Below, in pieces: positions 35,990 to 46,925 of a DNA stretch of 64,000 nt. Both the position numbers and the translations under genes were made by a program. Within the stretch, counting starts at the first letter, position 1. Every line of letters begins with the position of its first letter. The notes below the pieces were generated by a model that had not been told where the DNA came from, made no database searches, and saw only the letters and a list, made by a program, of their open reading frames with translations. The stretch is from Nymphaea colorata (taxonomy: Eukaryota > Streptophyta > Magnoliopsida > Nymphaeales > Nymphaeaceae): positions 40,415,115 to 40,479,114 of the forward strand of contig NC_045138.2 in assembly GCF_008831285.2 (NCBI RefSeq). Reading direction: 5' to 3'.

Positions 35990-36560
35990 TTTCACCAATG
36001 TGGCGATAAGTCGTAGGATGAACTGCTCGGCAGCAATTAAGGTGTGAGAATATCTGGAATTCCTCGCTACCCACCTTAAAGGAGATTTAGTTCTTCGAGT
36101 AATTGCGTAACCAGCATAAAGGCACCCACCCCAACTGTAATCCCACGTCCAGCGAATGGCGCCATTAAACCAGTGGGGCATTCCAATGCCTTTGAGTAAC
36201 TGGTAGCACCAAAATCGGAGCGACTACCATTCAATTTCCTCCATTTCCTGTCGACGCCAAAGTGAAAATCTGGCTGCAAGTCACCCTGGATTCATCGTTC
36301 GGAATATGAAGAACCTTGTAGACGTTTGCTGCAGGACCGGAAACCAACTGGTGGACAGTGCACGGACCTGACCTCCAGAGGCGAGGAAGGACCAGAAAAA
36401 AGGGGAAACGCCGGGCAGGCGGAGGGAGGAGGAGCGGACAGAGTTCGAGAGAGGCAGAGAAAGTGAATTGAGGAAAAGGGCTAGGGTTTTTCAGCCACGC
36501 ATAATCTTGGCCGTCCGATATTGCGCCATCGGACGGCCATGATCGAATAAACCTGTCGAG
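35990..36560 (-). other. Possible gene remnant with promoter-like GC region
   Basis: This GC-richer island stands out from its surroundings. On the minus strand it has a telo-box-like AAACCCTAGCCC (about 36480), a pyrimidine-rich leader, and downstream frames such as GRGITVGVGAFML and MPHWFNGAIRWTWDYSWGG, in different frames. The 11-bp inverted repeat GGCCGTCCGAT/ATCGGACGGCC (36509-36538) lies in the promoter position. It looks like the 5' end of a housekeeping-type gene that is now broken. I cannot assign a family. Confidence 0.3.
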
Positions 36561-36587
36561 TTCTCCTGTGTGTCGGGTTCAATCGAC

Positions 36588-36632
<45 letters not shown>

Positions 36633-37000
36633 TTATTTATTATTAACGGTCTCTGCCACTGTTAGCTGTGCTGTTTTTCTTTGCCAGATTTAGACGAGTA
36701 AGTTCCCAATTTGTGACATATATTGTATTTCCAATTCAGATAATTGGAACCCTATAGGAAAACATAACATAAAAAGGCTGAGACATTTAAAACCATGTTT
36801 AAAATCACCTGTAATTGGAAAAATTTTCTTTTTCTTTAATGTGTTTTTTTTTTTTCAAATATGCCTAAAAGTTTAGCAATAATCGACACATACTTGACTT
36901 TCCATTGTTGTAAAAAATACAAATAACTTTTGCATCGTTTTTGAAAAACGACATTTTGTATATTAAACCTTCAAGTGATCTTCTGGAGATAAAACGACAA
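36561..37000. other. Intergenic with (TA)n
   Basis: A (TA)n tract at 36591-36628, then AT-rich DNA. The stretch from 36840 resembles 51550-51730 and 57660-58160, that is, LTP-array spacer. No gene. Confidence 0.5.
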
Positions 37001-37451
37001 AAACACCTTTAACACAAATAAATGTTTTATATTAATTATTGGCACTTGGTTTTTTGAACTACCAACAATTCTATTGATTGACAAGTTTAGTTACATTTAA
37101 ATTAATTATTGTATTGATATCAAAAGTAATTAGGTTAAGATTTTTCAATTAATTCCAGAAAATTATATTGCAACAAAATTTGTTCATGAAGTTAGCTATA
37201 CTTGCATGTTATGTTTTAGAGAGTAAATAACAATTTTCATCGGCTTAATAGTTATTTTGACAAAAACAAACATGAGGATGTTTTGAACTAAATAAGAGAG
37301 CATCGATGTCGAGATTTAAGAATTTAAACACACACATTAAAACAGAGAAAATGTGGATAGGCACTTCCTTGGGTGCACGACAAAATGAGCATCATCACAT
37401 GTCCAAGGTGGATAAAGGTAAAACTCAGTTTGGATGCAGGGGGCGTTTGTC

Positions 37452-37459
37452 TATATAAA
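37452..37459 (+). promoter_or_regulatory. TATA box of LTP copy 1
   Basis: TATATAAA about 70 bases before the ATG, preceded by a stretch (37360-37450) strongly conserved upstream of the other copies, including CACATG. The leader between TATA and ATG ends in a (GA)-rich run. Confidence 0.7.
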
Positions 37460-37525
37460 CCATACCCATGCATTTGGTAGAGCAGCACAGATCTACCACA
37501 GAGAGAAAGAGAGAGATAGAGAGAG

Positions 37526-37954
37526 ATGGCAGTGGCTTTTGTCAAAGTACTGAGCATCCTGGTGGTTGCCTTGTTGGTGGTACCTGGCGGGCTGAACTCC
37601 GGCCAGGTGAAGGCGGAGGACTGCCGGAAGGAGAAAGAAGAGGTGATAGCTCTCTGCGGCAAGTACTCCCTGAAACGCAACCCAGTTCCAGGGCCGCCGT
37701 CTGCGAGTTGTTGCAACAAGATCAAGGCTTCTGACATTGCTTGTGTCTGCCGAGCTCTCACTCCTGCGGAGGCGAAAAATTACAATATGACCTTGAGTGG
37801 CAGAGTTCTCCGCGAGTGTGGCTATGCCGTTCACGCCGGCTTCAAATGCGGCGGTAATTCTCAACTCCTATACTTTATGTTCACACTCGCATTACTTCAA
37901 CCCTCAGTGTATTCATTTTTTCTGGATTCAGGTGACATCGTGCCTGAAGCTTGA
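37526..37954 (+). CDS. Lipid-transfer-like protein, LTP array copy 1
   Basis: Small secreted eight-cysteine protein of the plant LTP / protease inhibitor / seed storage (AAI) superfamily. Exon 1 37526-37853, intron 37854-37931 (GTAATT...TTCAG), exon 2 37932-37954; 116 residues. Residues 1-30 form a hydrophobic signal peptide. Cysteines at 33, 44, 62, 63, 73, 75, 98 and 108 give C-X10-C-X17-CC-X9-CXC-X22-C-X9-C, the eight-cysteine motif with spacing nearest to DIR1-like/type IV LTPs. PGPP precedes CC and there is an N-glycosylation sequon at 87. The end, GFKCGGDIVPEA, resembles the GYKCG..TLP ends of some Arabidopsis members and supports the splice. The intron is also stop-free and in frame. 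It may bind lipids in the apoplast; the ligand is unknown. AATAAA lies at 38087. Confidence 0.85.
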   Translation: MAVAFVKVLSILVVALLVVPGGLNSGQVKAEDCRKEKEEVIALCGKYSLKRNPVPGPPSASCCNKIKASDIACVCRALTPAEAKNYNMTLSGRVLRECGYAVHAGFKCGGNSQLLYFMFTLALLQPSVYSFFLDSGDIVPEA

Positions 37955-38086
37955 AGATGGCAAAGGAGCTGCGTTTGTGAATGATGTGGGTGCCAGCTCC
38001 TGTTGAATGAATCGTGCATCTGTAGAACTTGTGTGCCTTCTGTTCCATGATCTATCAGATGTTGTACTTCTATCTATTGTCTAATG

Positions 38087-39219
38087 AATAAAGCAATGAG
38101 CATGGCTGTTTGTGTCCATGATGGGTGATCACGGTTTTGGTTTGGTCTCGCACAAGGAGCCAATTAAGATCTATGGTTATGTCATCGACTTATTGCTATA
38201 TACTGCACAGGGAGTTTATTTTTTGCGAGCGAGAATCAGACCAATAAGTGAAGCGATCAACCATTACTGCTTTCTCGGAATCAACCTTGAAAATTTTAAC
38301 TTCCTTTTTTCCAACAAAATAAAGGTTACTTTTTTCTAATCTTGGAAAATTAACTTCTAATTGCCTGTTTTCAGCATTTTCAAAAACAAAACTGCTACAT
38401 ACATGTTGACATGAAGGTACCTCCCCCTCCCCCCACCCATAAAGCAAACAAGTGAATTTACCAGATATTCATTTGTATGATGAACTGGGAATTGGCTTCT
38501 TGCCATAGTTGCAAGCTAGCAAAGAGATAATTAACGGATGTGTGTCCACCAAATTGCCACGAGATTATGATTTAGCAACAGTTCATGATGTTTTTAATAA
38601 TGGTTTATAGCGATTTCATTAATGGATGTTAAATTTTTAGGCATCCAGTATCCAGCAATAAAACAGACACATATCATTGTTAACTTTGCATAAAACTTTA
38701 AATTCTAGTTCATTTATAGCCTGTTGAAGAGCCATTCTCAACCCCTAACAACATCGTCAAAAAATTCAATATCACGTTAATGTTACCCTTGATATGTCAA
38801 ACAACTGAATTAATTTTTATATTATGTAAAGCATTTTGATTATCCTGGTTTCTTTTCGGGCCAAAAAAGACTTTTTTTTTAATACTTTGCAGATGGAGTA
38901 CTAAAGAGACATTTTAGTTCAATCTCTTATGTCTTATTTTTCTTTATTTTTTTAATCAAACTTTTGAACTTCAAAGTTTGCTGTCAAAATCTGCTTTGAG
39001 AAAGTCCAGAGGAAAAACTTTCCAACCATATTAAAAGACCTTCTCTGTCTAATGACATCAGATTTAGAAAGATAAAGCATAGTAAGTGACACTAATATGT
39101 TCAGCTGCATTTGCTTGATATCATATCACCTAGTGCAAACAATTTCTACAATTTCTCAAATCCTCAAAGCAAGTGTAATTTCTGAAATCAACTTCAGCGG
39201 TGTCACAAACCCTTGAGAT
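38087..39219. other. LTP1 polyadenylation signal and spacer
   Basis: AATAAA at 38087-38092, then AT-rich spacer. 38570-38790 recurs at 56330-56500 and 60955-61130 (a block ending in 'agccattctcaacccctaac'). No gene. Confidence 0.55.
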
Positions 39220-39480
39220 ACACTGAAGTGTTAGTTTCTCAACACTTAACATGGGAAAACTGCGCAACAAGGAGATGTGAGATGCTCATAGCATAATCAG
39301 CAAAAAACAAGGTTGCTTTCATGAAACAACCTGATGTAATATTTTCTGAATTTGCGTACTGGAGAATATGCAATATGGAGTGGTGTCATGCTTGTGGCAT
39401 GATCAGCCAAAAACAAGGTTCCTTTCATGGTGGCTTGAAATAACCTGATGTAACGTCTTCATAATTTGCGTACTAACGTC
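39220..39480 (+). pseudogene. Two short copia gag fragments
   Basis: Tandem pieces at about 39225-39350 and 39355-39475 carry 'gtgttagtttctcaacactt', 'gcataatcagc(c)aaaaacaagg' and 'aacctgatgtaa', the array's decayed gag signature (ISTLN, AKNK, EPDV). An inverted copy follows from 39520, giving an imperfect gag inverted repeat around 39490. Confidence 0.6.
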
Positions 39481-39519
39481 ATGTGTTCTCCAATATGCAA
39501 ATTATCGATGTTCTCTACT

Positions 39520-40530
39520 GTGGTTGCACGTTCTCCAGTATGCAAATTATGAAGACGTTACATCAGGTTGTTTCAGAGACCATCAAATGAAAGTGACCTT
39601 ATTTTTGGCAGATTGTGCCATAAATATCCCATGACTCCATTGTATAATTTTCGCCCTGTTAAGTGTTGAGATACTAACATCATACCTGGTTGCCAAAATG
39701 ATGAAAGGAAGTATGGGTTTTTGAAGAATTTGTTGCGCTGAAATCACCAGACGAGGTATTCGATCCAGCAACTGAGTTTGAGCCATTGGAACCAGAAGCT
39801 GAGTTTGATGCAGCCGTGGAACTGGCTCTGATACCATGCAAGCCCTAATGCCTTGCAGTAGAATTTGAGCCAAAGAAATACAGAGAGACAGGACAGAAAG
39901 AAAAGCAGGGGAGAGACGGAGAGCGTGGAGAGTGAAAAACGCTCAATCGATTTCATTTCTCTGAAAATGCTTATTCATGCTCTATACAAAAGAATCTGTT
40001 CAAAAGCGGTAACAAATTCTGAAAATATCTTCAGCTTCAAGTTAACTTGAGATAAATAACTTTTGTAAAAATATCTGGTATACAGTTTGACGTTAATTTG
40101 AAGCTGCAATTTAACGGATTCTGCAAGATGAGTCGAAGCCGAACTGAATACATACACATGTGGAAGAGGAAAATTTTCTCCCAAGTGTAGCTGTGAAAGG
40201 AATTTTCGAATCTACAAAAGAAAAAAAACAAAAAAAAAAACAAAATTTGGCAAGGTAAAAATCCCAAAAGAACAACACATACTTTCGCCATACCTCTCAA
40301 GTGGGAGGTAAGGATTGTGACATACCCAATTGAAGATAACTTCATTAAATCAGTGTTTAGACGATCGCTGGGATAAGGCATCTGCAAACTATCTAAACTT
40401 TTGGTGTAAGGAGTGCATTTTTTCTCTTCGAATCTTCTTCCTTGTATTATCATATTTGGTCTCTGCATACATTCCTCATGAAACATTGAGAACAACGTAC
40501 ATAACAACTTGATCGTCACAAGCACAGGAA
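39520..40530 (-). mobile_element. Ty1/copia fragment: pol end, LTR, PBS, gag
   Basis: Read on the minus strand from 40530: a degraded RNase H/pol C-terminus (resembling the CDNQ..IASNPVFHERTKHIE and ADAL blocks, about 40530-40300), then a likely 443-bp LTR (TGTGTTGTT at 40279 to TTGCA at 39837), then directly TGGTATCAGAGC (39836-39825), the usual copia primer-binding site for initiator Met tRNA, then gag leader and the ISTLN..K.IQWSHG gag start down to about 39520. An LTR flanked on its pol side by pol and on its other side by PBS and gag is not the order at either end of a single element; it suggests tandem elements that recombined. All frames are broken. Confidence 0.65.
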
Positions 40531-41312
40531 CAACATTAGTTTAATATAGCCGAGTTTTCTGAAAGGCCATTGCACAATACAAGATACCATCAGTAAGCAA
40601 ACAGCAAAGGAAAGAAAGAACATCTTGGCCCTCAATTTTGGGGATGGCCAGCTTCTTCCTATATTCGAAGCTTCCGTGAGAAGTTTTACACAACAACAAC
40701 GAAGAGAATGGGGCTAGATCGGATCGCCTTGTCAGTATGCACTCTAACAAAAATGATGTCGAAATTAAAGAGGCAGCTTGCATTTACAATTGTGTTTCGA
40801 GTTCGACATTAATTTTGGTTTTATTAATTTATTTGTTTCTCTTTTATCTCTCTGTTCTTTAAGTTTGAAGGCCAAATTAAACATTATTTCATTCAATTCG
40901 GCCAGCAATCACGATAAGCAGTAGTTGTTTCACGCCACGGTTTAGTTACATTTAGCACAAATAAATGTTTTACATTAATTATTTACATTAGCTTTTTTGA
41001 GCTACCAACAACTATATTCATTAATCAAGTTTGGTTACATTTAAATTAATTATTTTTATTGATACCAAAGGCAATTAGGCTACAATTTTTTAGTTAATTT
41101 CCGGAAAATTATATTGCAAGAAAATTGAGTTAGCATGTTCACAAAGTAAGCCATACTTGCATGTTATCTTCTAAAGAAAAAAATAACAATTATTATTAGC
41201 TTAATAGCTATTTTGAAAAAAAAAACATATGGATATTTTGAACTAACCAAGAGAAATTGGGCATGTGTCAATGTCAGGATTTAAAAATTAAAACATGACA
41301 CATTAAAAGGGA

Positions 41313-41398
41313 GAAAATGTAAATAGGCACTTCCTTGGGTGCTCGACAAAATGAGTATCAAAAGCAGAACAGCTCTACTGTAGAGAGAAAGATAAGAT
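41313..41398 (+). pseudogene. LTP promoter/leader remnant, gene body deleted
   Basis: It keeps 'aggcacttccttgggtgctc' and 'cagctctactgtagagagaa' of the LTP upstream region, but about 100 bp including the TATA box is deleted between them. After the GA-rich leader the sequence jumps to DNA that in LTP4 and LTP5 lies more than 900 bp beyond the coding region. Units at 46112 and 52672 have the same two junctions, so the deletion preceded their duplication. Confidence 0.65.
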
Positions 41399-41619
41399 TT
41401 CGGCGAGTACGATCCCAATTTACGACACATACTCAAATCCAATCTTTATTGTATTTTCAAATTCAAATTATTGGGATTTGGTTATCGGACCTGTATTTTA
41501 TTTCTGAGTCCAATTAGGACATTTGAAGCCATTTCCTTTTCATTTAACAAGAGAAAATTTTTAATGTTTAGAGTTAGCAGCCTTCATTGTGTATAATGAA
41601 AACATTATATGTGACATAT

Positions 41620-42110
41620 AACGTTAGTATCCCAACACTTAACAGGGAATATTCATTCAACATGGAGACCTGGCGATGCTTATGGCAATATCAATGACAG
41701 TATCTCAACACTTAACAAGGGAAAACTATGCAAGATGAAGTCGAGCCATGCTTTTGGCATTGTCAGCCAAAAACATCAACCGGTTGCTTTCATTGATGAC
41801 AGCTTGACAGATCCTGATGTAACCTCCTTAGAACTTGCACACTGGAGAAGGTGCAATCATATGATCATTCCTTAGATCATAAATTCTGTTTCTTAAGAAC
41901 TAGCTGACAGTGTCATCTGGCCAGAATATTCTTCTAATATTTGAAGCTTTCGGCAGAGTTTTTCTGCAACAACAAGCAACAGAATAGGCTTGATTGGATC
42001 GCCATGACGAAGAATTACCCGAAATCGATGGCTCGAGTCATTACTAAGAAGATGAGACTGAAATGATCTCCAATGGCAGTCGATACAGTTGGCTTTTTTT
42101 CAGTAGTGGC
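41620..42110 (+). pseudogene. Copia gag fragment in unit A
   Basis: It carries the decayed gag order: 'ctcaacacttaacaagggaa', GSL-like 'gatgacagcttgacagatcctgatgtaacc' (split frame of FIDGSLKEPDVTS), 'cacactggagaaggtgcaat' (WRRCN) and 'gacagtgtcatctggccaga' (DSVIWPE). Stops and shifts are frequent. It is the same fragment as at 46425 and 52975. Confidence 0.65.
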
Positions 42111-42130
42111 AGTTGCATACTGTTTCCTCT

Positions 42131-42859
42131 ATAAAGGCAACCGAATGCTTTAAAAAATCACATCTTTTGAAAGGTAATGTGGCGTTTTGGAACGATGTTG
42201 GTTAATTTTTCGTGCGTGTATGGGTAAGAAAGACCAAAATATTTTTAGTAAAATAATAAAAAAACGTTTTAAAATGATAAAAGAATATTAGAATGAAAGA
42301 CTTTAAAAGACTTTAAAAATATTAAAAAAATATTTTTCGTGCATATTTATTGTATGCAGACCTCTAAAAGGTTGAACTCACAAAGTTCACCAATCAGCCT
42401 TGGGCTCTTGTGCTATGCAAGCTCCAAGTTAAGCACTTACACCGTCTTTGACTCACCACCAACACTGTTTTCGACTCTCAAGCAAGCAAAAAAAAGTAAA
42501 GTTGAAGACTCTGACTCTTATTTGAAAGGTAAAATGAAATACTCTCCTGCTTATAGCACTAGGCAGCTTGCAAGCACAATTGTGTGACGGTTTCATTATT
42601 TTGTTTGTTCCTCTGGATCTATTTGTTCTACCTGCTAAACATAGCTCGTTGCACGGCATCACAAAATAGACGTGATTCTATGGACACAAATGATGAAGTC
42701 ACATTTTCATTGAAGTCCACAACTTTGGGATAATTTCAGAAACAGGATCCATGTTCTGTGAGCTTGAAGAAGCACTTTTCACATTATGCTGTTGCGTTTT
42801 CCTGTTTTTACCACAGGGGTAATTTGGTAATTTTAAAGTATAAAATGACAAAAACGCCT
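42131..42859. other. Array spacer
   Basis: AT-rich spacer whose first half ('tttcgtgcgtgtatgggtaa ... ccaaaatatttttagtaaaa') recurs near 46980, 56900 and 61570. No gene. Confidence 0.5.
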
Positions 42860-43264
42860 TTTAACACAAATAAATGTTTTACAGTACTTATTTACACTAG
42901 GTTCTTTGTACAATCAACATTTCTATTCATTGTACAAGTTTAGTTACTTAATTATATTTATTGATACCAAAAGTAATTAGGTTATGATTTTTCAGTTGAT
43001 TCCAGAAAATTATATTGCAAATGAATTAAATATGTTCGCAAAGGCTGCTATACTTGCATTTTATCTTGACAAAAATAAACATGAGGACATTTGGAACTAA
43101 GCAAGAGAAATTAGATATAAGTCGATGTCAAGATTTAAAAGTTCAAAACATACGTATTAAAGGAAAGAAAATGTAGATAGGCACTTCCTTGGGTGCTCGA
43201 CAAATGAGTATCATCAGACGTTCACGGTGGATGAAACTCAGTTTGGATGCAGGGCACCTCTGTC

Positions 43265-43272
43265 TATATAAG
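43265..43272 (+). promoter_or_regulatory. TATA box of LTP copy 2
   Basis: TATATAAG, 62 bases before the ATG at 43327, in the conserved upstream block. Confidence 0.65.
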
Positions 43273-43326
43273 CCACACCCATGCATTGGGTAGAGCAGCA
43301 CAGATCTACTACAGAGAGAAAGAGAG

Positions 43327-43815
43327 ATGGCAGTGGCTTTTGTCACAGTACTGAGCATCCTGGTGGTTGCCTTGTTGGCGGTACCAGGCCGGCTGAACTC
43401 CGGCCAGGTGATGGCGTGGGACTGCGAAAAGGAGAAAGATGAGTTGAAAGCTGTCTGCGGCAAGTACGTCCTGAATCACAACCCACTTCCTGGGCCGCCG
43501 TGTCCAAGTTGCTGCAACAAAGTTATGGCTTCTGATATTGCTTGTGCCTGCCGAGCTCTCACTCCTGCGGACTTGAAGATATACAATATAACATTGGCTC
43601 TCTGCGTCGACCGCAAGTGTGGCTATCCCTTTCCCGCCGGCTTCAAGTGCGCTGGTAATTCTCAACTCCTATGCTTTACGTTTATACTCGCATTACTTCA
43701 ACTCATGTGTCTTACCAAGTTCAAAATCAAATCCACCAGTGTTTCGTGACTAATTACAAGTGTTTATTTTTCTTACGTTGTGGATTCAGGATACATCCTG
43801 CCCGAAACTTGTTGA
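43327..43815 (+). CDS. Lipid-transfer-like protein, copy 2 (divergent)
   Basis: Exon 1 43327-43654, intron 43655-43789 (135 nt), exon 2 43790-43815; 117 residues. The signal peptide is like copy 1, and all eight motif cysteines are kept (33, 44, 62, 63, 73, 75, 98, 108). It is the most diverged intact copy: WDCEKEKDELKAVC at the start, CGYPFPAGFKCAGYILPETC at the end, and three extra cysteines (59, 93 and 117), so 11 in total and an odd number. A free Cys could allow dimerisation, which is inference. The sequon at 87 is kept (NIT). The intron is longer than in copies 1, 3 and 4 and has an in-frame stop, so splicing is required for the GFKCAG-YILPETC end. Confidence 0.82.
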
Positions 43816-44924
43816 TGGCGAAGGAGCTTCGTTTATGAATGACGTGGGTGCCTGCTCTTGTGTCGAATGAAGCATGTGTAGTAGTCGTGTTCCTTTTGTT
43901 CCGTGATCTATCAGATATTCTACTTCTGTCTATTATCTAATGATATTGTACTGTCTATTATCTAATGAATAAAGCAATGAGCATGGCTGTTTGTGTGCAT
44001 GATGGGTGGTAATTAATGGTTTTGGACAAGGATCCTATTTCGGTCCATGGTTATGCCGGCAACTCATTGCTGACTATATACTGCACAGGGAGTTGGCACT
44101 AACAAGAATCAAACCATGGAATCAACCTTGATTTTTTTTTTTTCGACAAACTGAAGGTTACTTTTTCTAATAAGGGAAAATTAATTTCTAATTTGCGAGA
44201 AAAAGCCTGCATATATGTCAAATTTCTATTACTTGAACAGAGTTACAGAGACGCTCCTAAATGGACCCCCAATTGATGGGTCACAAACCGGTTCGGCTGA
44301 ATCCATTTTATCCAATTTTGATTTTAATTTGCAATACTCTTCTCGACATGATCATACCTACAACATCCCCACCCCCCCTTGTGAGGAACAAAGTTAATTT
44401 CCCAGCTATGAATTTACTTGTCACCATAGTTGCCAGATAAATAGCTAATTAACCAAATCGTCACCAACATGATCAGGTGCTCTAATTTTAATTTATTATA
44501 GACGTGACCTATCATTTAATTATCTTTTTTATTAAAGGAAAACAAAACTAAAGGCGTTATTTGCTGAAGTTTCATAGGATCAAATATGTTGGGATACTTT
44601 GATCGACGCATAACAACAAGGATGATTAGGTCGATTGGCTTGAGCATAAGATTCAATTTCCTTCTTATAACATCTAATATTCAAACCCATGTGCCTTAAG
44701 AAGAGTGAATGATAACACTCCAAAAGTTTAATCTCGTATATATTGAAGATTATGAGAGATGGCTTCAAGGACTTATGAAGGAGGTTGTTAAAATAGTTGG
44801 TTGTCCTTATTCCAAACATTGTTTAGGCTAGAACAGAAACTGTTAAGGAACATGATGGGATTTATCGAATCAAGGGACTAAGCAAGGTGTGGAGTGGGCT
44901 GTTACATAAATTCTATTTGTAGAT
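43816..44924. other. LTP2 3' region and spacer
   Basis: An AATAAA signal at about 43967 follows a small duplication of 'ctgtctattatctaatga'. The rest is AT-rich spacer related to 38100-38460 and 55200-55900. No gene. Confidence 0.5.
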
Positions 44925-45400
44925 ACTAGAATCAAGCGAGAACGAAGAGACCTGAATGATAGTGTCTCAATACTTAACATGGCAAAACTACTCAACATGG
45001 GTGGTGGCACGCCTACGGCATTATCAGCCAGAAACATACTGGAGAATGTGCAACCATAGGTCCTTTTGTGGATCATAAATTCTATTTGTAAAATCTTAAA
45101 GCAAGCAAGAACTAAGAGACTTCAATGATAGTATCTCAATATTTAACAACAAGGAACTATGCAAAATAGAGTTGTGTCATGCTTATGCCATTATCAGCAA
45201 AAAAAAAAAAACGAGGTTGCTTTCATTGATGGTAGCTTGAAAGAACCTGATGTAAGAATTTGCATACTCGAGAAGGTGCAACCATATGGTCCTCTTTTTG
45301 TCATAAATTTTCTTTCTCAAGACTAGTTGATAGTGCCATCTGGCCAGATTCTTCTTACATTTGAAGCTTTCGTGAGTGTTTTTCCACAACAACAATGAAC
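44925..45400 (+). pseudogene. Tandem copia gag fragments
   Basis: Two pieces (about 44925-45085 and 45090-45400) both begin near 'aagagac(c/t)t(g/c)aatgatagt(g/a)tctcaata' and carry the NYATW-like, AKNK-like and EPDV-like remnants; the second runs on to 'agtgccatctggccagattc' (DSVIWPD region). A separate short piece at 45575-45620 matches the gag leader at 39765 in the opposite reading sense to these fragments. Confidence 0.6.
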
Positions 45401-46111
45401 AGAATTAATAAATTTTGGGGCCTGATCTCAGAATAATCTGCTATCAAAACAGAGAGCGCGGATAATCCATCCATGCATGAAGTTGCGTGGACGACTGCCG
45501 CACGGAGTAGATATATATATATCCGCGCTCTATAGTGTTGTCCCCGCTAAACAAACGCTTCCTAAAACAACACTACGCTGTTGCAGCAACTGAGTTTGAG
45601 CAATTGGAACCAGAAGCTGACTTTGGTTTTATTAATTTCTTTGTCTCTCTGTTGTTTAAGTTTGAAGGCCAAATTACACATTATGTGAATCAATTCGGCC
45701 AGCAATCATGATAAACAGTGGTCGTCGCACGCCGCGGTTTAGTTACATTTAGTACAAATAAATGTTTTACATTAATTATTTCCATGAGCTTTTTTGAACT
45801 ACCAACAATTCTATTCATTGTTCAAGTTTACTTGCCTTTAAGTTAATTATTTTTATTGATATGAAAGGCAATTAGGTTACAATTTTTTATTTAGTTTCCA
45901 AAAAAATTATATTGCAAGAAAATTGAATTAACATGTCCACAAAGTTAGCCATACTTGCATGTTATCTTCTAGAGGGAAAAATGACAATTATTATTGGCTT
46001 AATAGTTAATTTGACAAGAAGAAACTTGGGGACATTTTGAACTAACCAAGGGAAATTGGGAACGTGTCAATGTCAGGATTTAAAAATTAAAACATGACAC
46101 ATTAACAGGGA

Positions 46112-46196
46112 GAAAATGTAAATAGGCACTTGCTTGGTTGCTCGACAAAATGAGTATCAATAGCAGAACAGCTCTACTGTAGAGAGAGAGATAAGA
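46112..46196 (+). pseudogene. LTP promoter/leader remnant in unit B
   Basis: Same two deletion junctions as at 41313; leader 'cagctctactgtagagagag' then direct passage to 'agatttcgacgagtaagatc'. Confidence 0.6.
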
Positions 46197-46424
46197 TTTC
46201 GACGAGTAAGATCCCAATTTATGACACATAGTCAAATCCAATCTTTATTGTATTTTCAAATTCAAATTACTGGGATTTGGTTATCGGACCTGTATTCTAT
46301 TTCTGAGTCCAATTAGGATATTTGAAGCCATTTCCTTTTCTTTACGGGATCGGACAAGAGAAAATTTTTAATGTTTAGAGTTAGCAGCCTTCATTGCGTG
46401 TAAGGAAAACATTATATGTGACAT

Positions 46425-46910
46425 ATAACGTTAGTATCCCAATACTTAACAGGGAATATTCATGCAACATGGACACCTATGATGCTTATGGCAATATCAA
46501 TGACAGTGTCTCAACACTTACCAACGGAAAACTATGCAAGATGAAGTCATGCTTTTGGCATTGTCAGCCAAAAACATCAACCGGTTGCTTTCATTGACGA
46601 CAGCTTGACAGAACCTGATGTAACCTCTTTAAGAACTTGCACACTGGGGAAGGTGCAATTATATGGTCATAAATTCTGTTTCTTAAGACCTATTTGACAG
46701 TGTCATCTGGCCAGAATATTCTTCTTATATTTGAAGCTTTGGGAGAGTCTTTCCACAAACAACAAGCAACAAGCAACAGAATTAGATCGCCATGACGAAG
46801 AATTACCCGAAATCGATTGCTGGAGTCATTACTAAGAAGATGAGACTGGAATGATCTCCAATGGCAGTCGACACAGCTGGCTTTTTTCAGTAGTGGCAGT
46901 TGCAAACTCA
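46425..46910 (+). pseudogene. Copia gag fragment in unit B
   Basis: The same fragment as in unit A, with 'ctcaacacttaccaacggaa', 'gacagaacctgatgtaacct' and 'gacagtgtcatctggccaga'. Broken by stops. Confidence 0.65.
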
Positions 46911-46925
46911 ACAACTTCCCTTTGT

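Larger units (their letters stand above)
40585..42130. repeat. Gene-less LTP unit A
   Basis: Near-identical to 51955-53470 (unit C) and similar to 45630-46925 (unit B). It contains the LTP upstream repeat (40960-41180), the LTP leader remnant (41313-41398), sequence normally found downstream of LTP genes (agatttcggcgagtacgatccc onwards), and a gag fragment. The LTP coding region and TATA box are missing. Confidence 0.75.
45630..46925. repeat. Gene-less LTP unit B
   Basis: It has the same make-up as unit A: upstream repeat (45760-45970), LTP leader remnant without TATA or coding region (46112-46196), downstream-type sequence, then a gag fragment (46425-46910). Confidence 0.75.

Noticed and set aside
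37324-37864. Minus-strand frames of 123-148 codons repeated at every LTP copy
   Set aside because: They lie antisense to LTP exon 1 and recur only because the genes are duplicates; they show no motif.
37932-38006. Alternative C-terminus in LTP exon 2 (VTSCLKLEDGKGAAF...SSC), conserved between copies
   Set aside because: It needs an exon 1 ending in phase 0, but the only good donor leaves phase 1. The spliced frame ends in IVPEA, which fits known family ends. Conservation is explained by recent duplication of 3' UTR.
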